Source of the DNA: Streptomyces longispororuber
GTDB taxonomy: Bacteria > Actinomycetota > Actinomycetes > Streptomycetales > Streptomycetaceae
Assembly (NCBI RefSeq): GCF_014656095.1
Contig: NZ_BNBT01000013.1
Coordinates: 1 to 64,000 of the forward strand
Direction of reading: 5' to 3'
Length of the DNA: 64,000 nucleotides
Made by a program: the position numbers and the translations under genes. Position 1 is the first letter of the stretch; each line of letters begins with the position of its first letter. The notes below the pieces were generated by a model, which was not told the DNA's origin, searched no databases, and worked only from the letters and a program-made list of their open reading frames with translations. Shown here piece after piece: positions 1 through 9,004 of this stretch.

Positions 1-1
1 C

Positions 2-229
2 GGGCTGCGCGCGCTCGGCGCGGCCCGGCGCAGCCTGCGCAGCCAGCTCTTCGCCTCCGCCTGCTACGTCGGCGGCGGGCTCGGCGGCGAGGCCCTCGCC
101 GGCACCGCCGGCTCGGCCTGGGGCGTCGCCGCCGCGACCGCCTGCGGCTCCGCCGTGTGGTGGCTGCACCTGCGGTCGGCCCTGCGCGAGCACCACCAGA
201 ACACCCTTCCCGAAGTGAGGACGTCATGA
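2..229 (+). CDS. C-terminal end of a polysaccharide flippase-like membrane protein (partial)
   Basis: Only the last 75 codons lie in the window, in the frame ending at TGA 227-229. They encode two hydrophobic, glycine/alanine-rich segments (around ACYVGGGLGGEALAG and SAWGVAAATACGSAVWW) followed by a short basic, hydrophilic tail. This fits the end of a Wzx/MATE-like polysaccharide exporter in the cytoplasmic membrane. The context agrees: the stop overlaps the ATG of a glycosyltransferase and further polysaccharide genes follow. The flippase identity is inferred from hydrophobicity and neighbours, since no diagnostic motif is in view; another multi-pass membrane protein is possible. Confidence 0.6.
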   Translation, partial: GLRALGAARRSLRSQLFASACYVGGGLGGEALAGTAGSAWGVAAATACGSAVWWLHLRSALREHHQNTLPEVRTS

Positions 230-1183
230 CTGCCCCCCCGGAGAGATCCACGGCTGAGCATCGGCCTGCCCGTGTACAACGGCGAGGAGTACCTCGCGGA
301 GTCGCTCGACGCCCTGCTCGGCCAGACGTACGAGGACTTCGAGCTGGTCATCACCGACAACGCCTCGACCGACGGCACGCAGGACATCTGCCGCGCGTAC
401 GCCGCGCGGGACTCACGCATCCGCTACCTCCGGCTGCCCCGCAACATCGGTGCCGCGCCGAACCACAACTACGTGTTCACCCGGTGCCGCGGCGAGCTGT
501 TCAAGTGGGCCTCGCACGACGACCTGTACGCCAGGGACCTGCTGCGGCGCTGCGTGGAGGCGCTGGACGAACATCCCGACGTGATCCTCGCGCACGCCGA
601 CCAGGCGGTCGTCGACGGCGACGGCAAGGTGAAGGTGCCCTACGCGTACACGCTCGCCACCGACTCGCCGCGCGCGCCGGAGCGCTTCCGCAGCCTGCTC
701 TTCGAGCCCGGCGGCGACGACTTCTACGGGGTGATGCGGGCCGACGTGCTGCGCCGGGTGAAGCCGCACGACAGCTACCACCACGCGGACCGTACGTTCG
801 TCGCCGAGATCGCCCTGCACGGGCGCTTCCACCAGGTGCCGGAGCTGCTGTACTTCCGCCGCGACCACCCGACCCGCGCCGAGCGGGCGAACCCCTGCAA
901 GCGGTCCCGGTGCGTCAACCTGGACCCGCGCCGGGCGGGCCCGCTGCACCCGACGCCCCGGCTCCTCGCCGAGTACGTCTGGGGCTTCGTCGCGGCGATC
1001 CGGCGGGCGCCGCTGTCCTCGGCCGACCGGCGTGCGTGCTACCGCCACCTGGCCGTGTGGCTGGCCAGCCGGACCAGGCCGGGCGCCGGTGAGCGGGTCG
1101 AGGACCGCGCCCCGGTCGACCCGGACCGGCTCACCGTCTCCGTCGACGCGCTCGTGGCCGGGCGCGCGGAGCGGCAGGGGTGA
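226..1183 (+). CDS. GT2-family glycosyltransferase, with apparent frameshift near the start
   Basis: A cytoplasmic GT-A sugar transferase. Visible features are the first strand LSIGLPVYNGEEYL, the nucleotide-binding VITDNASTDGT segment and an HDD metal-binding motif in KWASHDDLY. The natural start is ATG 226, overlapping the flippase stop, but that ATG is one base out of frame with the enzyme. Removing one C from the run of seven at 233-239 restores MTAPRRDPRLSIGLPVY. In the sequence as given, the only in-frame starts are CTG 230 or GTG 272, and GTG 272 would delete the first beta strand. The 3' end overlaps the next gene by 4 bases (GTGA). It probably adds one sugar of the surface glycan assembled by this operon. 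Confidence 0.85.
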
Positions 1184-2388
1184 CCGCCGCCCGCGTCGGG
1201 GTGTTCGGCCTGCTCGGCTCCGGCAACCTCGGCAACGACGGCTCGCTCGAAGCCGTGCTCGGCCATCTGCGCGCCGCGCACCCGGAGGCGGTCGTGGACG
1301 CGCTGTGCGGCGGCCCGGAGACCGTCACGGCCCGGTACGGGATCCCCGCGACCCGGCTGCACTGGTACCGCGGGGAGTACCGGACCGCGTCCCGTGCGGG
1401 CGCGGTCGCGGGCAAGGGCCTCGGCAAACTCGTCGACGTCGTCCGCACCGCCGCCTGGGTGCGCCGGCACGACGTGGTGATCGTCCCCGGCATGGGCGTC
1501 CTGGAGGCCACGCTGCCGCTGCGGCCCTGGGGCTTCCCGTACGCGCTGTTCCTGCTCTGCGCGGGCGGCCGGCTGTTCGGCACCAGGGTCGCGCTGGTCG
1601 GCGTCGGCGCGGACACGATCCGCGACCGGCCGACCCGCGCCCTGGTGCGCCGGGCGGCGAAGCTGGCCGCGTACCGGTCCTACCGGGACACCCTGTCCCG
1701 CGACGCGATGCGGGCCATGGGCGTGGACACCACGCGCGACGAGGTCTACCCGGACCTCGCCTTCGCCCTGCCGACGCCGCCCGCGGCCCCTGCCCCGGGC
1801 ACGGTCTGCGTCGGTGTCATGGACTTCCACGGGAGCAACGACGACCGGGGCAGGGCCGACGAGATCCACCGCCGCTACCTCGACGGGACGACCCGGTTCG
1901 TGCGGGCGCTGGCCGCGGAGGGCCGGCGGGTCCGGCTGCTGACCGGCGACCGGTGCGACGCGCCGGTGGTCGCCGCGATCCTCGACGCGGTCGGCTCGCC
2001 GCTGGTCACCGCCGCCGAGGCCGCCTCGCTGACCGACCTCATGCGGGAGGCGGCGGCCGCCGACGCCGTGGTGGCCACCCGGTACCACAACCTCGTCTGC
2101 GCGCTGAAGGCCGGTACGCCGACGCTCGCCCTCAGCTACGCGGCCAAGAGCGACGCGCTCATGGAGCGCATGGGCCTCGGCGCGTACCGCCACCCGGCCC
2201 GCGAGGTCGACGCCGACCGGCTGCTGGCCCAGTTCCGCGCCCTGGAGCGGGAGTCGGCGGAGCTGCGGCGGATCCTCGCCGAGCGGAACCGGGCCGCCGC
2301 CCGGCGCCTGGAGGAGCAGTTCACCGCCCTGACCACGGCCCTGTTCCCGGGCGCCGACCACACCCACGTCCTGAGGGAGGCCTCATGA
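1180..2388 (+). CDS. polysaccharide pyruvyl transferase family protein
   Basis: A 402-residue protein starting at a GTG that overlaps the stop of the glycosyltransferase. The N-terminus GVFGLLGSGNLGNDGSLEA is the glycine-rich first strand-loop typical of the polysaccharide pyruvyl transferase (CsaB-like) family, and the ATRYHNLVCALKAGTPTLAL region near residue 310 resembles the family's C-terminal ligand-binding half. Known members put pyruvate ketals on cell-wall or exopolysaccharide sugars from phosphoenolpyruvate. Its place between a glycosyltransferase and a sugar epimerase supports a role in decorating a surface glycan. The exact acceptor cannot be read from sequence. Confidence 0.85.
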   Translation: MTAARVGVFGLLGSGNLGNDGSLEAVLGHLRAAHPEAVVDALCGGPETVTARYGIPATRLHWYRGEYRTASRAGAVAGKGLGKLVDVVRTAAWVRRHDVVIVPGMGVLEATLPLRPWGFPYALFLLCAGGRLFGTRVALVGVGADTIRDRPTRALVRRAAKLAAYRSYRDTLSRDAMRAMGVDTTRDEVYPDLAFALPTPPAAPAPGTVCVGVMDFHGSNDDRGRADEIHRRYLDGTTRFVRALAAEGRRVRLLTGDRCDAPVVAAILDAVGSPLVTAAEAASLTDLMREAAAADAVVATRYHNLVCALKAGTPTLALSYAAKSDALMERMGLGAYRHPAREVDADRLLAQFRALERESAELRRILAERNRAAARRLEEQFTALTTALFPGADHTHVLREAS

Positions 2389-2957
2389 AGGCGACCGAGG
2401 TCCCGGCGATCGCCGGGGCGTACCTGTTCGAGCCGACGCCCCACGCCGACGAGCGCGGCTTCTTCTGCCGCACCTTCGACGCCGACGTGGTCCGCTCGGT
2501 GGGCCTCGACCCGGGCGCCTTCCTCCAGGACAGCGTGTCCCGCTCGGCCCGGGGCGTGGTGCGCGGCCTGCACCTGCGCTCCGGCGCGGGCGAGGCCAAG
2601 CTGGTGCGGTGCTCGTACGGCAGGATCTTCGACATCGTCGTGGACCTGCGCCCCAACTCGCCGACCTACCGCGAGCGGGCCTTCTTCGAGCTGTCCGGCG
2701 ACACCCAGGCGACCGTGTACGTCCCGGCGGGGTGCGCGCACGGCTTCCAGGCGCTGACCGGGTCCGCCGACACCTCGTACCGGATCGACCGCCCGCACGA
2801 TCCGGCCGAGGACGTGACGATCGCCTTCGACGACCCGGAGCTCGCCATTCCGTGGCCGCTGCCGGTCACCCTCATGTCCCGGCGGGACCGGGAGGCGCCG
2901 GGCCTCGCCGAGGTCCTGAAGGTCTTGGAGCACGGCGAGAAGCACGGAGAGAAGTGA
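2385..2957 (+). CDS. dTDP-4-dehydrorhamnose 3,5-epimerase family protein (RmlC-like)
   Basis: A 190-residue cupin of normal RmlC length, starting at an ATG that overlaps the previous stop. The conserved core is easy to follow: DERGFFCRTF, QDSVSRSARGVVRGLH with the catalytic histidine, and VPAGCAHGFQAL. It should act on a dTDP-4-keto-6-deoxysugar feeding the neighbouring glycosyltransferase. One point is unusual. Where classical RmlC enzymes carry a tyrosine pair after the YK..(T/N) strand, this protein reads YRIDRPHDP, so the usual catalytic tyrosine is not evident. The product could be a 3-epimerase only, or a related sugar isomerase. Confidence 0.85.
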   Translation: MKATEVPAIAGAYLFEPTPHADERGFFCRTFDADVVRSVGLDPGAFLQDSVSRSARGVVRGLHLRSGAGEAKLVRCSYGRIFDIVVDLRPNSPTYRERAFFELSGDTQATVYVPAGCAHGFQALTGSADTSYRIDRPHDPAEDVTIAFDDPELAIPWPLPVTLMSRRDREAPGLAEVLKVLEHGEKHGEK

Positions 2958-2964
2958 GGCCCGC

Positions 2965-4395
2965 GTGGACACCCACCGCCCCGTACAGACCCACCGCCCC
3001 GTAGGCCGGGACCCTCATCACACCGAGCGCGCCGAGGTGAACGCGGGGCCCGCCGAGCCGGAACCGGAGGCGCGGCCCGAGGAGTTCGACCTGCCCCGGT
3101 CGCGGCGGGCGAACGAGCGGCTGCACGCGCTGGTCCCCGGGGGCGCGCACACCTACGCCAAGGGCGACGACCAGTACCCCGAGGGCCTGGCCCCGGTCAT
3201 CAGCCACGGCCGCGGCGCCCACGTGTGGGACGTCGACGGCAACCGCTACGTCGAGTACGGCTCCGGGCTGCGGTCGGTCAGCCTCGGCCACGCCCACCCG
3301 CGCGTGACGGAGGCGGTGCGGCGGGAGCTCGACCGCGGCAGCAACTTCGTCCGCCCGTCCGTCCTGGAGGTCGAGGCCGCCGAGCGCTTCCTGGCCACGG
3401 TGCCGACCGCCGAGATGGTGAAGTTCGCGAAGAACGGCTCCGACGCCACCACCGCCGCGGTGCGCCTCGCCCGCGCCGCCACCGGGCGGCCGCGGGTGGC
3501 CCTCTGCGCGGACCACCCGTTCTTCTCCGTCGACGACTGGTTCATCGGCACCACGCCGATGTCCGCGGGCGTCCCTGCGGCGACCACCGATCTCACCGTG
3601 GCCTTTCCCTACGGGGACCTGGCCGCCACGGAGGAGATGCTCGCCCGCCACCGGGACGGGATCGCCTGCCTGATCCTGGAACCCGCCACCCACACCGAGC
3701 CCCCGCCCGGCTACCTGGCGGGCCTGCGCGAGCTGGCCGACCGGTACGGCTGCGTCCTGGTCTTCGACGAGATGATCACCGGCTTCCGCTGGTCCGAGGC
3801 GGGCGCGCAGGGCCTGTACGGCGTCGTCCCCGACCTCTCCACGTTCGGCAAGGCCCTCGGCAACGGCTTCGCCGTCTCCGCCCTCGCCGGGCGCCGCGCG
3901 CTGATGGAGCGGGGCGGGCTTCGCCACTCCGGCGACCGGGTGTTCCTGCTGTCCACCACGCACGGCGCGGAGACGCACTCCCTGGCCGCCGCGATGGCCG
4001 TGCAGACCACCTACGTCGAGGAGGGCGTCACCGCCCGTCTGCACGCCCTGGGCGAGCGGTTGGCCGCCGGTGTCCGCGAGGCCGCGGCGAGCGCGGGCGT
4101 CGGCGACCACGTCGTCGTCCGGGGCCGGGCCAGCAACCTGGTGTTCGCCACCCTCGACGAGGGCGGGCGGCCGTCGCAGGAGTACCGCACCCTGTTCCTG
4201 CGCCGGCTCCTCGCGGGCGGGGTGCTCGCGCCGTCGTTCGTGGTGAGCGCCGCGCTGAGCGACGCCGACATCGCGCACACCGTCGACGTGGTGGCCCAGG
4301 CGTGCGCGGTGTACCGCAAGGCGCTGGACGCCGGTGACCCCACGCCCTGGCTGGGCGGGCGACCGGTGCAGCCGGTCTTCCGCCGCCGGGCGTGA
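2965..4395 (+). CDS. class III PLP aminotransferase, glutamate-1-semialdehyde aminomutase-like
   Basis: A 476-residue fold-type I PLP enzyme. Lysine 296 in STFGKALGNGF is the expected Schiff-base lysine, and LVFDEMITGFRW carries the PLP-binding aspartate. It lies 7 bases after the epimerase gene, so it is part of the same operon, where it more likely aminates a keto sugar or small molecule for the glycan than serves haem synthesis. The chosen GTG gives a proline/histidine-rich leader with a tandem THRPV repeat. GTG 3037 would give a shorter protein starting closer to the conserved fold and is a real alternative. Confidence 0.85.
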   Translation: MDTHRPVQTHRPVGRDPHHTERAEVNAGPAEPEPEARPEEFDLPRSRRANERLHALVPGGAHTYAKGDDQYPEGLAPVISHGRGAHVWDVDGNRYVEYGSGLRSVSLGHAHPRVTEAVRRELDRGSNFVRPSVLEVEAAERFLATVPTAEMVKFAKNGSDATTAAVRLARAATGRPRVALCADHPFFSVDDWFIGTTPMSAGVPAATTDLTVAFPYGDLAATEEMLARHRDGIACLILEPATHTEPPPGYLAGLRELADRYGCVLVFDEMITGFRWSEAGAQGLYGVVPDLSTFGKALGNGFAVSALAGRRALMERGGLRHSGDRVFLLSTTHGAETHSLAAAMAVQTTYVEEGVTARLHALGERLAAGVREAAASAGVGDHVVVRGRASNLVFATLDEGGRPSQEYRTLFLRRLLAGGVLAPSFVVSAALSDADIAHTVDVVAQACAVYRKALDAGDPTPWLGGRPVQPVFRRRA

Positions 4396-4402
4396 CGGCA
4401 CG

Positions 4403-5425
4403 TCAGCGCGGCGCCCCCCGGCCGGTGCCGGGCGTCCGGGTGGCCGCTCGGTCGACCAGCCACGCGGTCGCCGGTACCACCGCCAGCGCGGCGCACCAGC
4501 CGCCGAGGACGTCGGTCGGGTAGTGCGCGCCCAGGGCGACCTGCGCCCACCCCATGGCGACCCCGGCCGCCGATGCCGCGGCGAGCACCAGCGCCGCCCC
4601 GGCCGCCCTGCCGACGCCGGGCCGGCCGGCCGCGAGCAGCGCCACCACGAGGGCGAGCGCGGTGAGGAAGGCGGTGTGGCCGCTCGGGTAGGACAGGTTG
4701 CCTTCGCCGTGGATGGTGCGCCCCACCAGCGGCTTGAGCAGCGTCACCGCCGCCACGGCCGCGCCGGGGGCGGCCACGGCGAACACCGCCGCGCGGGGCC
4801 GCCGCAGCAGCAGGCAGCCCGTCACGGCGGCCACGACCAGCGTCGCCGCTCCGGCGGGCTCGCCCAGGAAGTCCGTGGCCAGGGCGACGCGCCGCCACGG
4901 CGGCCGCACGCTGTCGGCCGTCGGGTCGACGAACCACCGGTCCACCGTGCCGGGCTCGCCGTGGCCGGCGTACAGGACACCGATCACGACGACCGCCAGC
5001 GCGGCGAGCACCGCCACCAGGCCCAGCCAGGCGCGCAGCGGGGGCGGCAGCACCGCGGCCTCTGACCGGCCGCTCACCGGCCCACCGCGCCCGTCCGCCC
5101 CACGTCGGCCCGCCGCGACCGGCGGGCGGCTCCGGCTCTCCGGCCCCGGGCTGTCCGGCTCCTGGCCCTCCGGTCCCTGACTCTCCGGTCCCTCGCTCTC
5201 CGGCTCCTGGCTTCGCGGCCCCTGGCTCTCCGGCTGTCGGCTCCCCGGCTCCCGACTTCGCGGGCCCTGACTTCGCCGCCGATCCTGGCTCCGTACGATC
5301 CGGTGGGGTCGCGCCCCAGCGGCCGTCCACGCCCCGGTCCCCACACCCAGCCCCCGTCGCCTCCGGCACGGCTCACACGGCCCCGCATCACACGGCCCCA
5401 CACGCACAACCCGGCCCCCGCGCAC
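4403..5425 (-). CDS. PAP2-family membrane phosphatase
   Basis: An integral membrane phosphatase of the type-2 phosphatidic acid phosphatase family. The central PSGHT motif is intact, and the third motif retains the catalytic histidine and aspartate in GAHYPTDVLGG. The flanking signature arginines differ: motif 1 reads KPLVGRTIHG rather than ending RP, and motif 3 begins AQ instead of SR. The first 115 residues are a low-complexity stretch of repeated S-x-E/G-P units. GTG at 5077, just before the first membrane segment, has a GGTGGG Shine-Dalgarno and may be the true start, giving about 224 residues. It is convergent with the polysaccharide operon. Confidence 0.8.
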   Translation of the reverse strand: MRGGRVVRVGPCDAGPCEPCRRRRGLGVGTGAWTAAGARPHRIVRSQDRRRSQGPRSREPGSRQPESQGPRSQEPESEGPESQGPEGQEPDSPGPESRSRPPVAAGRRGADGRGGPVSGRSEAAVLPPPLRAWLGLVAVLAALAVVVIGVLYAGHGEPGTVDRWFVDPTADSVRPPWRRVALATDFLGEPAGAATLVVAAVTGCLLLRRPRAAVFAVAAPGAAVAAVTLLKPLVGRTIHGEGNLSYPSGHTAFLTALALVVALLAAGRPGVGRAAGAALVLAAASAAGVAMGWAQVALGAHYPTDVLGGWCAALAVVPATAWLVDRAATRTPGTGRGAPR

Positions 5426-5532
5426 GGGCCGGGGCCACCGGGACCGGCCCTCCGCCCGTCACCCTAGCCAACGCCCCGCCGCGGCACACCGCCACCGGGC
5501 AACCGCCGTACGCGGGGCGGGCGTTCGCGCGG

Positions 5533-7506
5533 TCAGGTGGTGGGCAGCTTCACGTGGTCGCCGTACCAGGAGCCCGGGGGCCGTTCCCAGGACCTCAGCG
5601 GGGCGTGGAGGCCGCCCTCGGGCTTGCCGAGCAGGGTGAGGAGCGCCGCCACGCCGTCGTTCTCGCCCTTGAAGAGGGCGATGTCCTGGCGGCCGTCCCC
5701 GTTGTAGTCGCCGGAGACGGCGTGGCTGTGCCGGAAGGTCCAGGTGCCCTGGGGCGACTTCCACGCCACGGTCGGGACCTCGAAGCCGCCCTGCCCGGTC
5801 GGTGCGAAGCGCCACAGGGAGACCGACCCGTCGGGGTAGCCGTAGAGCGCGCCCAGTTCGTCGCGGCCGTCGCCGTCGTAGTCGCCCGCCGTGAGCTTCG
5901 TCTGGCTGCCCCACCAGTTGCCCGGCGGGCGGGACCAGGAGGTGACCGGGGCGGAGAAGCCGTCGCCCGCCGTGCCGAGCAGCGTGGAGAACGTCACCGC
6001 GCCGTCGCGGGTGCCCTGGAAGAGCAGGACGTCGGACCGGCCGTCGCCGTCGTAGTCGCCCGAGACGAAGTGGCTCTCGTCGAAGTGCCACGTGCCCGGC
6101 GGTGCGCTCCACCGGACGGTCGGCGTCCCGAAGCCGCCCTGTGCGGTGGTCTCGAAGCGCCACAGGGACACCGAGCCGTCGGAGTAGCCGTAGAACGCGG
6201 CCAGTTCGTCGCGGCCGTCGCCGTCGTAGTCCCCCGCCGTGAGCTTCGTCCGGCTGCCCCACCAGTTGCCCGGCGGGCGTTCCCAGGACTTCACCGGCGC
6301 CGCGTACCCGCCGTCCTTCGTGCCCAGGAGGGTGAGCAGCGCGGCGCTGCCGTCCGGGGCGCCCTTGAAGAGCACGGCGTCGCGGTGGCCGTCCCCGTTG
6401 AAGTCGCCCGCGGTGAAGCCGCTCTCGTCGGCGTGCCAGGTCCCCGGGGCCGAGCTGTACGGGGTGCTGGGCACCTCGAAGCCGCCGGCCTGGTTCGTCG
6501 GGAACCTGAAGAGCACCGTCCCCCGGTCGTCGTACGCGTACAGGGCGCTCAGGTCGTCCCACCGGATCTCGTTGCCGACGCGGTCGGGGCGCTGCTGGAA
6601 GGCGATGCCCTTCTGCTGCGCACAGGCGGCCAGGACGATCGGGGCGCCGCTGCGGGTGGCGGAGTTCTCCACTTCCAGACAGGGGGTCGCCGGCGCCAGG
6701 GTGGTGCGGATCCAGGCGTACTCCTCCCTGCTGTCGAGCAGGAGGTCGACCCCGGGGTGACCGGCGCAGCCCCACTGCTCGACGCGCGGCCCCGCGGGCC
6801 TGCCGGGCACCGTCCGCGTCTCCACCGCCAGGCACTTGCCGCTGTGCGCGTTCACCAGCAGGACCGCGCCCCCGCCCGCGGAGGAGGCGCGCACCAGCCA
6901 GCGGGCGCCCGGCTGGCCCGCGCAGTCGGCCTGCCGTACGGGGGCTCCGTCGGCCGTGGAGGAGTCCGCGACCTCCACGCACCGTCCGGTGTGGGCGTTG
7001 AGGATGTTGACCGGCGTGTCGACACCCGCGGGACCGGCCGCGAGGACCCTCCCCCGGGGGCCGGCCGCCGTGGCCGGGCCCTTCGTGTCGGCCGCTGTGG
7101 CCAGGCCCGCCGTACCGATGGCCGTGATTGGACTCGCCGTACCGACGGCCGTGGCAGGACCCGCCGTACCGGCCGCCGCGCCGGACGGCGACAGGACGGC
7201 GAGCACCGGCAGCAAGCACAGGGCCAGCACGGCACACCGGCGCCGGGCGCGACCGGCCCTGAAGTCGGGGCCGGGGCCGGGGCCGGGCGCGAAGCTGCGT
7301 CCATGGCCGGGGCCGAAGTCAGGTGCGGAGTCGGAGCCGGGTCCGGAGCCGTTTCCGGAGCGGCCGGTCGTCCGTGTGCCCGCCGCCGTCGGCGTTCTTC
7401 GTCCTCCGCCACCCATGCCGCCCGCCCTCTCGCTCCGCTGCGTCCGCGCCCCGGGCGTCCCGGGCGTCCCGGTGCGCCCGCACACCTTGAGGGCCGACCC
7501 TGACAC
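5533..7506 (-). CDS. secreted ricin-type lectin plus FG-GAP repeat protein
   Basis: A 657-residue exported protein. A hydrophobic segment around residues 90-110 (CAVLALCLLPVLAVL, then AAAG) is a signal peptide, so the true start may lie internally, for example ATG 7416. A ricin-B-like region follows (NAHTGRCVEV, NAHSGKCLAV, PCLEVENS). Residues from about 360 on contain five calcium-binding-type GDxDGDG loops spaced about 60 residues apart, forming part of a beta propeller. Two alternating 60-residue units are nearly duplicated, with KLTAGDYDGDGRDEL occurring twice. It probably binds carbohydrate outside the cell; no catalytic domain is seen. Confidence 0.85.
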   Translation of the reverse strand: MSGSALKVCGRTGTPGTPGARTQRSERAGGMGGGGRRTPTAAGTRTTGRSGNGSGPGSDSAPDFGPGHGRSFAPGPGPGPDFRAGRARRRCAVLALCLLPVLAVLSPSGAAAGTAGPATAVGTASPITAIGTAGLATAADTKGPATAAGPRGRVLAAGPAGVDTPVNILNAHTGRCVEVADSSTADGAPVRQADCAGQPGARWLVRASSAGGGAVLLVNAHSGKCLAVETRTVPGRPAGPRVEQWGCAGHPGVDLLLDSREEYAWIRTTLAPATPCLEVENSATRSGAPIVLAACAQQKGIAFQQRPDRVGNEIRWDDLSALYAYDDRGTVLFRFPTNQAGGFEVPSTPYSSAPGTWHADESGFTAGDFNGDGHRDAVLFKGAPDGSAALLTLLGTKDGGYAAPVKSWERPPGNWWGSRTKLTAGDYDGDGRDELAAFYGYSDGSVSLWRFETTAQGGFGTPTVRWSAPPGTWHFDESHFVSGDYDGDGRSDVLLFQGTRDGAVTFSTLLGTAGDGFSAPVTSWSRPPGNWWGSQTKLTAGDYDGDGRDELGALYGYPDGSVSLWRFAPTGQGGFEVPTVAWKSPQGTWTFRHSHAVSGDYNGDGRQDIALFKGENDGVAALLTLLGKPEGGLHAPLRSWERPPGSWYGDHVKLPTT

Positions 7507-7613
7507 CGCTCACTGACGTGCCGCTGATACGACTCCGGCGGCACGGGACCGCGTTGCCCTGGCGGCCCGCCGTCCCGCCGTACGCGGTGCCGCCGGTGTC
7601 CGGCGGCGCCGGG

Positions 7614-8816
7614 TCAGCTCACCACCGTGAGCTCGTGCGGCAGGCGGTGCAGCACCTCGTGGCCGTCCTCCGTCACCACCACCAGGTCCTCGATCATGAT
7701 GGCTCCGGTGTCGGAGGCGTACGCGGGCGTCTCGACCGCCAGGACCATCCCGGGCCGCAGCGGCCGGTCCTCCTCCGCGCTGAGGTACGGCGGCTCCTCG
7801 TGGAAGGTGTCGATGCCGACGGAGTGGCCGTAGTGGCCGCGGGTGAAGGACGGATAGCCGCCGGAGCGGATGTGCCGTTCGGCCGCGTGGAACACCTCCC
7901 GCGCCGGCGTACCGGGGCGCACGGCCGCGCACGCCTTCTCGTGCGCGCCGAGGAGGACGTCGTACAGGCGCCGCGCCGCGGGGCGGACGGTGCGGTAGGC
8001 GAAGGTCCGGCCGCCGTCGCCGCGGTAGCCGTCCACGGTGACGCCGCAGTCGAATTTGATCAGGCTGCCGTCCGAGAGACCGGCTCCGCCCCCGGTGTCC
8101 GGGCCGATCGCGGGCAGGACCCACGCGTCCGTGCAGCCCGCGTAACGCGCGTCGGCCACGGCCGCGTCGAGCACACCCTGCCGGTACCGCAGGCCCATGT
8201 CGCCCGCGGTGAGGCCCGGGCGCAGGTCCGCGACGGCGTGCCGCATGCCCGCCTCGGACAGCTCCGTGGCCCGCCGCAGCCGCTCGATCTCGAAGTCGTA
8301 CTTCACGCTGCGCAGCTCGTAGAGGTCGTCCGTCATGTCCGCCCAGGTCACGTCGGCGGCGAAGGCGGCGACGCGGCGCACGGTGTCGTGCAGGACGTGG
8401 CGCAGGTCCGTGCCGATCCGGCCCGCCAGCAGGCCGCGGTCGGCGAGCACGGAGCGCAGGACCGCGTCCTGCTCGGCGGTGTCGTACAGCGCCGGGCGGC
8501 CGCCGGGGGCCGCGGGACGGGTGAGGTCGGCCGCGTCGCGCAGCTCGGCCCACCCCCGGAACGCCCTGACGTCCGCGAAGCCCGAGTCCTCGCGGGCCCG
8601 CGCCGCTTCGAAGTCGCTGACCACCAGCGCCGGCAACTGCGCGGGGTCGGCCGGCACGACGGCGAGGACGGTGCCCAGCATCCGCCACCACTCCATCAGG
8701 AAGAAGCTGGGGAAGCCGGTCACGTAGAAGACGTTCGACGGCGTGTAGGCGAGGTAGGCGTCCAGGCCCCGGTCCCGCAGCCGGGCACGGATGGCGTCGA
8801 TGATCTGGGTGCGCAT
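7614..8816 (-). CDS. M24-family metallopeptidase (Xaa-Pro dipeptidase/creatinase fold)
   Basis: A 400-residue two-domain pita-bread protein. All five expected metal ligands are present: Asp in KFDCG near residue 255, Asp in YRGDGGRTF eleven residues later, His in GHYGHSVG near 328, Glu in FHEEP near 339, and Glu in IMIEDL near 375. The N-terminal creatinase-like domain begins RARLRDRGLDAYLAY. ATG 8816 is preceded by CCAGGACGAC and is preferred to a start 20 codons upstream. It probably cleaves proline-containing dipeptides or a related small substrate in the cytoplasm. It stands alone, with an inverted repeat 75 bases upstream. Confidence 0.9.
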   Translation of the reverse strand: MRTQIIDAIRARLRDRGLDAYLAYTPSNVFYVTGFPSFFLMEWWRMLGTVLAVVPADPAQLPALVVSDFEAARAREDSGFADVRAFRGWAELRDAADLTRPAAPGGRPALYDTAEQDAVLRSVLADRGLLAGRIGTDLRHVLHDTVRRVAAFAADVTWADMTDDLYELRSVKYDFEIERLRRATELSEAGMRHAVADLRPGLTAGDMGLRYRQGVLDAAVADARYAGCTDAWVLPAIGPDTGGGAGLSDGSLIKFDCGVTVDGYRGDGGRTFAYRTVRPAARRLYDVLLGAHEKACAAVRPGTPAREVFHAAERHIRSGGYPSFTRGHYGHSVGIDTFHEEPPYLSAEEDRPLRPGMVLAVETPAYASDTGAIMIEDLVVVTEDGHEVLHRLPHELTVVS

Positions 8817-8891
8817 GCGTCGTCCTGGGGGTGGCGGTGCGACGGCCGCGCGAGCGGCTGCCGATGGTGCGCCCACCGTGCTGCACCTTGG

Positions 8892-8910
8892 GCGATATGT
8901 CCACTATCGC
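8892..8910. promoter_or_regulatory. 19-bp inverted repeat upstream of the M24 peptidase gene
   Basis: GCGATA and TATCGC form perfect 6-base arms around the 7-base centre TGTCCAC, 76 bases before ATG 8816. The size and symmetry fit an operator for a dimeric repressor. No linked regulator gene is obvious. Confidence 0.4.
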
Positions 8911-9004
8911 GGCCTTGTTCCGCTGCCGCCGCTGCCCCGGGCGCGGCGGCAGGGACGGCGTCCCCGCGACCGCCGCGCCCCACCGCCCGGCCCCGGCCCG
9001 CGCG

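Noticed and set aside
5554..7503. Plus-strand open frame of 649 codons
   Set aside because: Antisense to the ricin/FG-GAP gene, which has clear domains; the plus-strand product has none.
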